A stretch of 64,000 nucleotides of DNA from positions 930,001 to 994,000 of the forward strand of contig JAJEKV010000075.1 in NCBI GenBank assembly GCA_021234155.1. Reading direction: 5' to 3'. This stretch comes from Isoetes taiwanensis. Lineage: Eukaryota > Streptophyta > Lycopodiopsida > Isoetales > Isoetaceae. Both the position numbers and the translations under genes were made by a program. Of the stretch, positions 44,081 to 57,756 are shown one piece after another (the stretch's first letter is position 1; the number at the start of each line of letters is the position of its first letter). The notes under the pieces are model-generated. The model made no database searches. It saw nothing but the letters and a program-made list of their open reading frames with translations, and had not been told where the DNA came from.

Positions 44081-47000
44081 AGTAGAACCGTTGCTTTGGA
44101 TTTTGTGGCACAAATCTGTGATATTGTGCTTTGTTGCAGTCCGGTGTTGTTCAAGGGACTTACAAGATCCTAAAGTTTGTTTTTCCCTGTTTCAACATGA
44201 ATGGTCTTAATCGTGATGATATTGTTATTTGTTTTGCTACTTTCATTAATGGGTTCCTAGGTGGATTAGTCCCACAAGACAACATGCCCTGTTTTGTTCT
44301 TTGAATTTGGTTTTCTGAAAGCTAGAGTGTGGGAAGAACACCGATATGGGAATGCCAGCCATCTGCGAAGGATACATAATGTTTTCATAGTCGTTAGTGT
44401 TTACAGCAGATCAGATGAACGAGCTTCTTTTTGTTTCCATTCCCCATGGTTGTATTTCGCATGACAGTCTGTATTTTTCTACGTATGTACATGTGCAGGG
44501 AGTGCTATGGTATATGGGGGTGTGAGGTGTAAATTTCTCACACCTTGATTTTGGATATTCCCACATATATACATGGATCAATGATCCCAAAGAAACAAAA
44601 AGGAATGAGCAAGGAATAAGGGCGTGAATATGCCTGGAACCAGGGTGTGATTGAAAAGTGTTGTTGACCAAGTACAAATCCACATTTAGGTGTTCACCTA
44701 TTCCTCCAGATTTCATCTATTCCAGATTTCATCGCTATTTCTGGACGATTACAGTAAGGATCCCAGAGGGTGGTCTTGACTCTTACACATGTCAAAATGC
44801 TGATAGCTGGACCTTGCATAGTCTGGCATATTCAGACAAGGCCGTACGTAACGGTCCATCCTCTGCTCTACACTGTCGATTGGAATTGATTCAGGGATAA
44901 TGAACCAAAGGTGGGGATATTCCTATCGGCCGATATCGTCTCCATTATTGGCCATGTCCTGGTGATCCCGGAGGAGGGGATCACAAGAGGACCCTCGCGA
45001 GGGATCTTGGAGGAGGGAATATTTCCACTGGCCGGTATTATCTCCAGTATCAACCATGCATTGGCGATCTCGAAGGAGGGGATATTCCCATTGGCCAATA
45101 TCGTCCCTGGTATCGGCCATGCAATGGTGATCTAGGAGGGGGGCACATTCCCATTGGCTGATAATGTCCTCGATATCGACCATGCAGTGGTGATCCCAGA
45201 GGCGGGGATAACAATTGGGTCAATACCAGCGCAAATATTGGCCCCTTAATCTATGATCCTCGAGGAGAAAATCACTCCCTGGCCAGGGTAGTGATCCGAT
45301 CAAGATTATGTTGGCTGATTCTGGTGCTGTAATCAACCACGTTATGGGGATTCCAGGGGCTAGGATCGCTAGTTGGTGATCCCAGAGGACAGAATTACCA
45401 CGGACAGCTGGGACGCAGAGGGCGGGGGAGGGGGAGGGGCGGGAGGCGCATTGGACAGCAGAGATTGCTGCAGTGTCCCTTATGTGTGTCAGTATGACGA
45501 AATCGAGGGGCTCGGAACGAAAACTTTTGGGAAATGATGGTGATACCAGAGGCCAGGATTTTCACCTCTGAGATCACGGAAACTAGGGTAAGACTGTCTT
45601 TAGCCTATATGATCATTTTGAGCTTAGGGTATATCCCCATTAGCCAGCACCGGCAATTTCATGCAACAATTTCACAGTCTCAATTAAGACCACCATTCCT
45701 ATTCCACATGTGATGCATTTTAGCCAGTTCTGACAGAAACTAGGAAGAGAACAACCAAAATTAGGAAACGAACAACCGAAATCTTGCTAGAAGACAAACT
45801 CAGTTCTGATTTAGGGTATTCAGAAGCTTTCAAATCCAGGCCCGTGCCATATCAGCAAAATCAAAGTTCGGTTGCAGAATGGGACGCTACTCCGGTGCCT
45901 ATAACTTGCAAGGTGTCACAGGTACCGGCGATTTTTTAGTGTAATGGGAATGCACCCTTACACTTGAAAATGGACAAGGAGTGTGAAACACCCCAAAATA
46001 GCAAGAGAAGGAAAAAAAGTGAGAAGGTTTCCAAATTATCTTTTCACTATGATTTTGGCAATAGTGGAGCGAGAAAAGGGGGTTTGAATTTTGGGTTTTA
46101 TTTTTTAGTGGTTTGCATTTAGAAACGAGCGTGCCTTCCTTTTGAGGTCAGAACCCGATGAATTTGGATGGACTTGCTTCACGAATCTGCTTTGTTGCAG
46201 ATAATTTGAACGGAGTTGCTCTGATGCAGATAATTTGCTCTGCGTGGTTAAATTTCAGTTGTTTCCTTGTTTGCTCATTGATTGAAGCAAGCGGACAGCC
46301 TGTGCGAAGAAATCAGACTTCATATTTACTGCAGGCTTCCTGCTTCAGGCGCAGATCATTTTCTTGGCCCAGGCTTGTGTTCAAAAGCACACGGTGGGAG
46401 AGGTAGTCGAACCGTTGCTTTGGATTTTGTGGCACAAATCCGTGATATCGTGCTTTGCTTGCAGTCTAGTGTTGTTCAAGGGACTTACAAGATCCTAAAG
46501 TTTGTTTTTCCCTGTTTCAACATGAAAGGTCTTAATCGTGATGATATTGTTCTTTGTTTTGCTACTTTGATTAATGGGTTCCTAGGTCGATTAGTCCCAC
46601 AAGACAACATGCCCTGTTTTGTTCTTTAGATTTGGCTTTTTGAAAGCTAGAGTGTGGGAAGAACACCGATGTGGGAAGCCAGCCATCTGCGAAGGATATA
46701 GAATGTTTTCATAGTCGTTAGTGTTTGCAGTGGATTAGATGAACGAGCTTCTTTTTTTTCCAATCCCCATGGTTGTATTTCGCATGACAGTCTGTATTTT
46801 TCTACGTATATACATGTGTAGGGAGTGCTGTGGTATATGGGGGTGTGAGGTGTAAATTCCTCACACCTTGATTTTGGATATTCCCACATATATATCTGGA
46901 TCCAATGATCCCAAAAAAACAATAAGGAATGAGCAAGGAATAAGGGGGTGAATATATCTGGAGACAGGGTGTGATTGAAAAGTGTTGTTGACCAACTACA

Positions 47001-50000
47001 AATCCACATTTAGGTGTTCAGCTATTCCTCCAGATTTCATCTATTCCAGATTTCATCGCCATTTCTGGACGATTACAGTAAGCATCCCAAAGGGTGGTTT
47101 GACCTTTACACATGTCAAAATGCTGATAGCTGGACCTTGCATGGTCTGGCATATTCAGACAAGGCCGTACGTAATGGTCCATGCTCCGTTCTACACTATC
47201 GATTGGAATTGATTCAGGGATAACGAACCAAAGGCGGGGATATTCCTATCGGCCGATATCATCTCCATTATTGGCCATGCCCTGGTGATCCCGGAGGAGG
47301 GGATCACAAGAGGACCCCTGCGAGGGATCTTGGAGGAGAGAATATTTCCACTGGCCAATATTATCTCCAGTATCAACCATGCATTGGCGATCTCGAAGGA
47401 GGGGATATTCCCATTGGCCGATATCGTCCCCGGTATGGGCCATGCAATGGTGATCTAGGAGGGGGGGCATTCCCATTGGCCGATAATGTCCTCGATATCG
47501 GCCATGCAGTGGTGATCCCAGAGGCGGGGATAACAATTGGGTCAATACCGGCGCAAATATTGGCCCCTTAATCTATGATCCTCGAGGAGGGAATCACTCC
47601 CTGACCAGGGTGGTGATCTGGTCAAGATTACGTTGGCTGATTCTGGTGCTGTAATCAACCACGTTATGGGGATTCCAGAGGCCAGGATCGCTAGTTGGTG
47701 ATCCCAGAGGACGGGATTACCGCGGACGGCTGGGACGCGGAGGGGGGAGGGAGGGGGAGGGGCGGGAGGCGCATTGGACAGCAGAGATTGCTGCAGTGTC
47801 CCTTATGTGTTTCAGTACGACGAAATCGAGGGGCTCGGAACGAAAACTTTTGGGAAATGATGGTGATACCAAAGGCCAGGATTTTCACCTCTGAGATCAC
47901 GGAAACCAGGGTAAGACTGTCTTTAGCCTATATGATCATTTTGAGCTTAGGGTGTATCCCCATTAGCCAGCACCGGCAACTTCATGCAACAATTTTACAG
48001 TCCCAATTAAGACCACCATTCCTATTGCACATGTGATGCATTTTAGCGAGTCCTGACAGAAACTAGGAAGAGAACAAACAAAATTAGGAACAGAACAAAC
48101 GAAATCTTGCTAGAAGACAAACTCCGTTCTGATTTAGGGTATTCAGAAGCTTTCAAATCCATCTGAATTGGAGTTCCAGGCCCGTGCCATATCAGCAAAA
48201 TCAAAGTTCGATCGCAGAATGGGAACGCTACTCCGGTGCCTGTAACTTGCAAGGTGTCACAGGTACCGCCGATTTTTTAGCGTAATGGGAATGCACCCTT
48301 ACACTTGAAAATGGACAAGGAATGTGAAACACCCCAAAATAGCAAGAGAAGGAAAAAAAGTGAGAAGGTTTCCAAATTATCTTTTCACTATAATTTTGGC
48401 AATAGTGGGGCGAGAAAAGGGGGTTTGAATTTTGGGTTTTATTTTTTAGTGGTTTGCATTTAGAAACGAGCGTGCCTTCCTTTTTGAGGTCAGAACCCGA
48501 TGAATTTGGATGGAATTGCTTCACGAATCTGCTTTCGTGTAGATAATTTGAACGGAGTTGCTCTGATGCAGATAATTTGCTATGCGTGGTTAAGTTTCAG
48601 TTGTTTCCTTGTTTGCTCGTTGATTGAAGCAAGCAGACAGCCTGTGCGAAGAAATCAGACTTCATGTTTACTGCGGGCTTCCTGCTTCAGGCGCAGATCA
48701 TTTTCTTGGCCCAGGCTTGTGTTCAAAAGCACACGGTGGGAGAGGTAGTAGAACTGTTGCTTTGGATTTTGTGGCACAAATCCGTGATATCGTGCTTTGC
48801 TTGCAGTCCGGTGCTGTTCAAGGGACTTACAAGATCCTAAAGTTTGTTTTTCCCTGTTTCAACATGAATGGTCTTAATCGTGATGATATTGTTCTTTGTT
48901 TTGCTACTTTGATTAATAAGTTCTTAGGTGGATTAGTCCCACAAGACAACATGCCCTGTTTTGTTCTTTGGATTTGGTTTTCTGAAAGCTAGAGTGTGGG
49001 AAGAACACCCATGTGGGAATGCCAGCTATCTGCGAAGGATACAAAATGTTTTCATAGTCGTTAGTGTTTGCAGCGGATCAGATGAGCGAGCTTCTTTTTT
49101 TTTCCGTTCCCCATGGTTGTATTTCACATGACAGTCTGTATTTTTCTACGTATATACATGTGCAGGGAGTGCTGTGGTATATGGGGTGTGAGGTGTAAAT
49201 TCTTCACACCTTGATTTTGGATATTCCCACATATATATACCTGATCATGAGCAAGGAATAAAGGGGTGAATATGGCTGGAGCCAGGGTGTGATTGAAAAG
49301 TGTTGTTGACCAACTACAAATCCACATTTAGGTGTTCAGCTATTCCTCCAGATTTCATCTATTCCAGATTTCATCGCCATTTCTGGACGATTACAGTAAG
49401 CATCCCAAAGGGTGGTTTGACCTTTACACATGTCAAAATGCTGATAGCTGGACCTTGCATGGTCTGGCATATTCAGACAAGGCCGTACGTAATGGTCCAT
49501 GCTCCGTTCTACACTATCGATTGGAATTGATTCAGGGATAACGAACCAAAGGCGGGGATATTCCTATCGGCCGATATCATCTCCATTATTGGCCATGCCC
49601 TGGTGATCCCGGAAGAGGGGATCACAAGAGGACCCCTGCGAGGGATCTTGGAGGAGAGAATATTTCCACTGGCCAATATTATCTCCAGTATCAACCATGC
49701 ATTGGCGATCTCGAAGGAGGGGATATTCCCATTGGCCGATATCGTCCCTGGTATGGGCCATGCAATGGTGATCTAGGAGGGGGGGCATTCCCATTGGCCG
49801 ATAATGTCCTCGATATCGGCCATGCAGTGGTGATCCCAGAGGCGGGGATAACAATTGGGTCAATACCGGCGCAAATATTGGCCCCTTAATCTATGATCCT
49901 CGAGGAGGGAATCACTCCCTGACCAGGGTGGTGATCTGGTCAAGATTACGTTGGCTGATTCTGGTGCTGTAATCAACCACGTTATGGGGATTCCAGAGGC

Positions 50001-51715
50001 CAGGATCGCTAGTTGGTGATCCCAGAGGACGGGATTACCGCGGACGGCTGGGACGCGGAGGGGGGAGGGAGGGGGAGGGGCGGGAGGCGCATTGGACAGC
50101 AGAGATTGCTGCAGTGTCCCTTATGTGTTTCAGTACGACGAAATCGAGGGGCTCGGAACGAAAACTTTTGGGAAATGATGGTGATACCAAAGGCCAGGAT
50201 TTTCACCTCTGAGATCACGGAAACCAGGGTAAGACTGTCTTTAGCCTATATGATCATTTTGAGCTTAGGGTGTATCCCCATTAGCCAGCACCGGCAACTT
50301 CATGCAACAATTTTACAGTCCCAATTAAGACCACCATTCCTATTGCACATGTGATGCATTTTAGCCAGTCCTGACAGAAACTAGGAAGAGAACAAACAAA
50401 ATTAGGAACATAACAAACGAAATCTTGCTATCAGTTCTGATTTAGGGTATTCAGAAGCTTTCAAATCCATCTGAATTGGAGTTCCAGGCCCGTGCCATAT
50501 CAGCAAAATCAAAGTTCGGTCGCAGAATGGGAACGCTACTCCGGTGCCTGTAACTTGCAAGGTGTCACAGGTACCGCCGATTTTTTAGCGTAATGGGAAT
50601 GCACCCTTACACTTGAAAATGGACAAGGAATGTGAAACACCCCAAAATAGCAAGAGAAGGAAAAAAAGTGAGAAGGTTTCCAAATTATCTTTTCACTATG
50701 ATTTTGGCAATAGTGGGGCGAGAAAAGGGGGTTTGAATTTTGGGTTTTATTTTTTAGTGGTTTGCATTTAGAAACGAGCGTGCCTTCCTTTTTGAGGTCA
50801 GAACCCGATGAATTTGGATGGAATTGCTTCACGAATCTGCTTTCGTGCAGATAATTTGAACGGAGTTGCTCTGATGCAGATAATTTGCTATGCGTGGTTA
50901 AATTTCAGTTGTTTCCTTGTTTGCTCGTTGATTGAAGCAAGCAGACAGCCTGTGCGAAGAAATCAGACTTCATGTTTACTGCGGGCTTCCTGCTTCAGGC
51001 GCAGATCATTTTCTTGGCCCAGGCTTGTGTTCAAAAGCACACGGTGGGAGAGGTAGTAGAACTGTTGCTTTGGATTTTGTGGCACAAATCCGTGATATCG
51101 TGCTTTGCTTGCAGTCCGGTGCTGTTCAAGGGACTTACAAGATCCTAAAGTTTGTTTTTCCCTGTTTCAACATGAATGGTCTTAATCGTGATGATATTGT
51201 TCTTTGTTTTGCTACTTTGATTAATAAGTTCTTAGGTGGATTAGTCCCACAAGACAACATGCCCTGTTTTGTTCTTTGGATTTGGTTTTCTGAAAGCTAG
51301 AGTGTGGGAAGAACACCGATGTGGGAATGCCAGCTATCTGCGAAGGATACAAAATGTTTTCATAGTCGTTAGTGTTTGCAGCGGATCAGATGAACGAGCT
51401 TCTTTTTTTTTCCGTTCCCCATGGTTGTATTTCACATGACAGTCTGTATTTTTCTACGTATATACATGTGCAGGGAGTGCTGTGGTATATGGGGTGTGAG
51501 GTGTAAATTCTTCACACCTTGATTTTGGATATTCCCACATATATATACCTGATCATGAGCAAGGAATAAAGGGTGATCATGAGCAAGGAATAAAGGGGTG
51601 AATATGGCTGGAGCCAGGGTGTGATTGAAAAGTGTTGTTGACCAACTACAAATCCACATTTAGGCGTTCAGCTATTCCTCCAGATTTCATCTATTCCAGA
51701 TTTCATCGCGCGACT

Positions 51716-54700
51716 ATGGCAATTGATAAATGTGTGGAGGCATTGGAAGTGTGCGACCTAATTCATGCTGGAATTGGTAACAAAAAGGAAGCAGCAGAGT
51801 TTTGCAAGAAGCTTACGCATCTTTTGAATGAAGTCCAGAAATCCAAACCGCAGCTGTGGAGCAGGGCTTCAAAAGAGCTTCTAACCCCTTCACACCCTTT
51901 CTCGTTGCATCAGCTGATCTATTATGCAATATATAAGGACTGGAATACAGCTGAGCTTGGCCCCCCATTAGCCTGGATTCCATCATTGTGAGTTCAACTC
52001 TACTTGCTATGAAAACCTGCTCTAGATTGTCGTGATAACAAGATACGATTCAACTTTTCAGGGAAAGCGCTAGATTCACCAATTTGGGTAGTATCATGGA
52101 GAAATATGGCAGGAAGTTTCTGGGAGAATCGTATCGAGATCCTTTGACAAATTTTAAGCAATTTCACGAACTATCGGTGGATAAGCCTCAGGTGCTAAAT
52201 AGATGAACTATGAGTTTAACATATCAGGGAAGCTTGCCTGACACTTTGCTTGCAGGAGTACTGGGAAATGATTTTGGAAGAGCTAGATATTCCCTTTGTA
52301 AAAACGCCTGCATTAATTCTAGACTTAGATTCAAAAGAATTGGATGGAGAGCCATGTCCAGGTGGATTGTGGCTGCCAGGAGCCATCCTGAATGCAGCAG
52401 AAAGTTGTCTTATGCCAGGGAAACGGAGAAAGGCTCAGCATACAGCCCTTATATGGCGAGATGAAGGCGAAGATGAGGGACCATTGAGATCAATGACACT
52501 GTCTGAACTTCGTTCAAAAGCATGGTATGGTACGTGCTTGCAAGTTTTAAACATGAAGCACAAAAATAAAAGCACCTAATGGACCTTCTTTCTGTATGAG
52601 GTCTTTTTTATAATCTTTATAACCCTGCAACTAGAAGTTTTAGCAACGTATCTGATTCATGGCTTTCCAGTCAGGTTGCAAACGCGCTGGAGAGAGCTGG
52701 TTTTTTGAAAGGTGATGCAATTGCAATCAATATGCCCATGACATCATATGCTGTCGTTGTCTATCTTGGGATTGTACTAGCCGGAGGGATTGTGGTTTCA
52801 ATAGCTGATAGCTTCGCAGCTTGTGAAATAGAAAACCGACTGAAAATCTCAAAAGCTAAGGGAATATTTACTCAGGTACTTTTTCAAGATGGTTCAAAGG
52901 AACTGATCTCACGAGGCAGATATTTATGTGGTATATTGAGTATTTCTGCTTTGAAGTTCAAAACTAAGTTGAATTCACTTCGATGTTTCTTCAGGATGCC
53001 ATGTTTGTGTATTGTTAAATTGAAGAAAAAATATAATTGGAGCTAAAATCGTGAAAGGGATGCATTGTTTCAAAATCCAGGGATGCCATTTTCATTAGTT
53101 ATGGCTAAACATGTAGAGGCCAATTATAGGCATGCTGTTGTTCTAGCATACCCAGATGATGACTGCATAGGCAATTCGTATTGAAACAAAGCGAGCTTCA
53201 GTTCAAAGAGAGTCATATATGGTTGCTCTGGAACGTACTCGTGGGTCATGCTAGTGTCAGCTCAAGTATAAGCCTGTTAAGCAAGATGAAACTCATACTG
53301 GTTGTTCCAATCTATACCCTTGTCTATATAAAGAGTCAGGAAACTTTGCACGCCTATAGGCAACATTTTCATGTCTAGCTAGATAGGTGACATTGGTTCC
53401 AAACTACCTGATTTGTGCTGTGTTTCTCTCAGGATATAATTGTCCGTGGAGGAAAAGAACTCCCATTATACAAGTGAGTGAAGACACATTTGTGCAGTTA
53501 AATTGCTGCTTTGTTTCAGCTTACTTAGCCACAATGTCAAAGTGTCTATCCTTTACAGCCCAATTTCATATAGGTGGCATCTTGTGCAGTCGCGTAGTTG
53601 AATCGGGTGCTCCGAAAGCGATTGTAGTTCCTGGAAAATCATCAAAATTAACGATGCAGTTACGGGAACAAGATTTATCATGGGATGATTTTCTTCTCCT
53701 AACCACTTCAGTAGAGAGGTAACTGAATTCTCTGTTTTAAATGGTCAGAGATAAATATTTTGACACTTTCTGTCTCTGTAATATGCAGACCAGACAAATA
53801 CAAAACTGTTGCACTGCCTGGAGAATCATTTTCAAATATTTTATTTTCTTCTGGAACAACAGGCATAGATATCTTCCTACATATTTTAGAAATTGAATAC
53901 TGTGTGCCCTCTGGAAAAATCCATATGAGAGACCTTATTGCAAACCTGGATATGATTAGATAGAACACATTTCATCACTTGTCAAAAGGACTTGCAATTA
54001 CATCTGATGTTTTGAACATCTTCTAGGCGAACCAAAAGCAATACCATGGACTCATCTCACTCCCATCAAGGCTGCTGCTGATGCTTGGGCACATCATGAT
54101 ATACGTGCTGGAGATGTAGTCAATTGGCCAACAAATTTAGGATGGATGATGGGTCCTTGGGTATTGTATGCTGCCTTAACCAATGGAGCTACCTTGGCGT
54201 TGTACAATGGCTCGCCGCTTGGGCATGGATTTGCGAAGTTCGTACAGGTACTTCGTTCTTGGAAGTAGGGAATCAAATGTTCCAGTGGTGGGCAATTTCA
54301 ACTGTTTTTGCTGTCTCATTCTGGTGTGAATTGAAGAATTTATGCCTTGCTGTTAATTGCTCATGAATACTTATCACCCTGTCCTCATCATCATCATTGC
54401 AGATGATAGTTAAAGCTTTGGTTAAATCGCTGGTTTTCCCATACAATTAAGCTGTTCAATGAAATCGTCTTCTCTATCTGACAGCCAAATGGACCCGCTA
54501 CATATAGAGTTATTAGTCATGACATGATAAGACAATAACATGTGAAATGTGCACCATTAGATGCTGGTCAATAAAACAACCCAGAGCTGGTTTTGCTCTA
54601 GTTAAAATGCATCGATATAGATCCCAGTGATGAGGCAGAAGGATGCATGATACTTGAAAAAAACTTACATAAAAAATGTGGGGTGTTCTACTAGTAAATG

Positions 54701-56937
54701 TCAATTCCACATAGATTTCCCAATGGGGCATTTTCATAATAGTAGGATGTTAACGACATAATGTTTGTGTTTCTTATTATATTGCAGGACTCAAAAACTA
54801 CAATGCTTGGAGTAGTACCAAGTATTGTGCGGCACTGGAAGCAGATTGGTTGTGTTGATCAATTTGATTGGTCTCATATACGGTGAGCATTATCTCATTG
54901 TGCATTATTTTCTCCTGACCACATTATATCCAGTATATGCTTAATTGTTCTGTTACATTCATATTGGCAGATGTTTCAGTTCGACAGGGGAGGCGTCAAC
55001 CGTGGACGATTATTTGTGGCTTATGTCTAAAGCAGCTTATAAACCAGTAATAGAATACTGCGGGGGCACTGAAATAGGTGGAGCTTTCGCCACAGGTTCT
55101 ATGCTACAGCCTCAGGCTTTGGCAACATTCAGCACACCAGCCATGGGTTGTCAGATTTTCATCCTAGACGAGACTGGTCATCCAGTTGTAAGTTCCATGA
55201 GCCAGTTGTACCTGTGTGAAGTTTCAAATTCCTATTCTTGTTTATTCATTGTCTCTCTTTGCAGGGACTAGACAAACCATGGATTGGTGAATGTGCCCTT
55301 GACTCATCTATTTTAGGGTCCTCAAGAGTTCTCTTGAATGGGAGCCATTTCAACATTTATTATAAGGGCATGCCTGTATATAATGGCAAGGTGATGCATA
55401 TTAAGTGTTCATGCTATGATTGTCTCACATGGTCCTCTGAAATTATTCTCATTTGTACATCAATGCAGTTACTTAGGAGACATGGAGATGAATTTGAACG
55501 TATGATGGGGGGATATTACAAAGCTCATGGTCGGGTTGATGACACTATGAACCTTGGTGGAATAAAGGTAAAGCACTTTGTCTGAAGTACCAGTATTCAT
55601 TCTTTGTCATCTTAAGCCAGAGTGACTTTGGGTTTCCAAGATCATTGCTTTGTGGTTAAAATGTTCGTGGAAACATTACCATGGATTACTTCCCTTGATA
55701 AAGCTAAATTCCAGCTTAATGTACCATCCTTGGTAATGCGAAAGTACTGCCGCAATTTATCTTATTTTCAATGCAAATTTTTTTACATAAAAACGGTGTC
55801 AGCTCTTCCCTCACTTTCTCCACATTGCCGTGTTGTTTAGTTCTACTCGAGTACACCTAAAGTATTAACAGCAAGGAGCAAGTGTGCATCCTATTACATG
55901 TGACCTAGGTACAAAGTAAAATAGAAATTTTCTCTAGCAACTGGAGCAAAGTATGAGGTGATTCTTGTTCCTTTTCTTTTGAAAGATTACCTTTGAGACG
56001 CCCACTTTAACTCTAGAGACCCTGGAAACCCCTTTTGATCCACTTTGCCCCCGAGTTGGAGGCATGCCAGATTTTCGTGTATGGCTCTTTTCATCACTGA
56101 TAAAGAGAGGTTATAGTGGCGTATTATTGTAGCTCTCCTATAGTCATTTATCGAAGGCAAAGAGGCACACATGTCCGATCTGCAAATCTGATGATTAGCA
56201 TGCGAAGATAACGTTCTTCAGACTTAATAGAATTAAGCTGATCTCAGCAAGTAGCCACATGGATGATGAAGAATTTCTACTTGAGATTTTTGCAGGCAGT
56301 TCTGTTGAGTGCTTCTATTATCTTTTGCCTATTCATACAGCTTGGATAATAGATCCTTGTTATACAATGTTATGTAACCAACCACTTCTAGAGGAAAAGG
56401 GCTTGCCCAAAAGGTGAATAGGAGATTACTACCTTCTGGGAAAACTTCCAGCGCCTTTTCTTTGTTTTCCTTTCTTGGTGTAACAGATATGTAAGTAACT
56501 GAGTTTCTCTCATTCTGCTTTTTTCACATGTTGACATGTTCAGATAAGCTCCGTGGAGATTGAACGTGTTTGCAACCTAACAGATGAAAGGATTCTTGAA
56601 ACAGCGGCAGTAGGCCTTCCGCCAGCAGGAGGGGGTCCAGAGGAGCTATTGATTGTAGCAGTGCCCAAAAAGGATATGGATCACATTGACACTGAGAAGC
56701 TAAAGAGTTCTTTTAACTTAGCAATTCAACGGAAACTAAATCCATTGTTCAAGGTGTTTTCTGGTAATACATGTAAAAGGTTATGCAATATCAGGTTTCT
56801 CATAACTGCATATCGAATTTCAGGTGAAGCAAGTGTTGATGGCAACATCATTGCCCCGTACGGCCTCAAACAAAGTCATGCGAAGAAAATTAAGGAGCGA
56901 ACGTGGATTTCTGGTCCATACAAAAAGCAGCATTTAA
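51716..56937 (+). CDS. AAE18: peroxisomal-type acyl-activating enzyme (AAE17/AAE18 clade), 14 exons
   Basis: Exons by homology and splice signals: 51716-51987, 52062-52191, 52256-52524, 52671-52875, 53433-53473, 53590-53718, 53789-53862, 54027-54247, 54788-54882, 54971-55187, 55265-55390, 55469-55567, 56544-56753, 56824-56937. They join in frame to 733 aa, close to Arabidopsis AAE18 (727 aa), with no stop. The enzyme adenylates a carboxylic acid and then forms the CoA thioester; Arabidopsis AAE18 acts in peroxisomes and is known from chlorophenoxybutyrate activation. Motifs: ATP loop SSGTTGEPK (from residue 369), [31 protein letters not shown] (from 614) and the catalytic Lys in [11 protein letters not shown] (K713). 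Intron 7 begins with GC rather than GT. The C-terminus is SSI, a weak match to PTS1. The exon 3 donor is the least certain junction (52524 or 52529; only 52524 keeps frame). The ATG lies 6 bp after the 2.3-kb array. Orthology to AAE18 rather than AAE17 is not decided. Confidence 0.92.
53863..54026 (+). other. intron 7 of the acyl-activating enzyme gene, GC-AG type
   Basis: Exon 7 must end ...ACA ACA G to give SSGTTG, and the next exon starts GC GAA CCA (GEPK). The intron therefore begins GCATAG and ends TTCTAG. All other introns of this gene start with GT. The preceding CAG suits a GC donor. Confidence 0.8.
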
Positions 56938-57756
56938 TGCCATCTAACTTGAGTTTTTATTATTGATACCAAAGAAAACGAGATTATAGAACCTGAAAAC
57001 TTAGAAAATCACGTAGGGCGTAAATTGTCTTCTCAATCATCACAACCTTTTTGGTTGTCTAAATTAACAATATACTAAACACTTACTTTAATTAGTTTGA
57101 TCGGGAATAGTTTCATCGGAATATATATAAAAATATATTATATGTATCATAGGATGTTGCATAAAAAATCAGTAGGATGTTAAAAATGCATGCAATCGCT
57201 AATTGGCATCGTTTGAGATTTTATATTGCCTCAAGTTGAGCTTCTCAAATTACTTTCAATATTTGGAGTTCAAAAAACATAAAAATTTACTTTTAATATT
57301 TGCAGGCCTATGTTTAAATTTATTCTGCAACAGTAGCAGAAACATGTTTCATGGCTTTTCAAGATTTTAGACAGAGGCATGTTTATTAAAATAGGAGAGT
57401 TGCCAATCAACACTTGCCTGACCTGAAATTCAATGTCCAGTGATGAAAAACCCACAACTCTGGCTGCTTCATGAGGTGCTTAATCTCATATAGTTGTTTT
57501 CCTTACATCTATGGTGTTAGCAGGCCAATTGATTTTTGTGCCCTACGTTGCGGATCACATGAATCCTATCAATTATTTACATGTTAAAATCTACCTGCAC
57601 ATGTTAAAACATAGCCAATGATATCAGCATTATATATCAAAACCAGATTACATCTGTTCCAGAATATGTCGTCCAACAGCAAATGCTACAAAATTTTAGT
57701 GACATAAAGCCTTTTATAATTACATATAAAATAACTTTGCAAGATTTAGCCATCTC
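56938..57756. other. convergent intergenic region
   Basis: This holds the 3' flanks of the acyl-activating enzyme (plus strand) and of the reverse-strand three-exon gene. A+T-rich; no other feature. Confidence 0.5.

Larger units (their letters stand above)
23382..51709. repeat. interrupted tandem array of a complex unit of about 2.32 kb
   Basis: The landmark GGCCGTACGTAA(C/T)GGTCC occurs at 23861, 26177, 41621, 44840, 47163 and 49481; a seventh partial unit ends at 51709. Spacing between uninterrupted neighbours is 2316-2323 bp. A second landmark (ATCTGCGAAGGATA) starts units at about 23382, 25698, 44361, 46685, 49028 and 51336. The units at about 46.7-49.0 and 49.0-51.3 kb are nearly identical; the earlier ones differ by several per cent. 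Each full unit contains A+T-rich sequence, a sub-repeat cluster, a G-rich tract and two short ORFs. Insertions interrupt the array at 26503-41620 and 42682-44080. No transposon coding domain is seen, so this is a complex satellite or an amplified segment of unknown origin. Confidence 0.9.
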
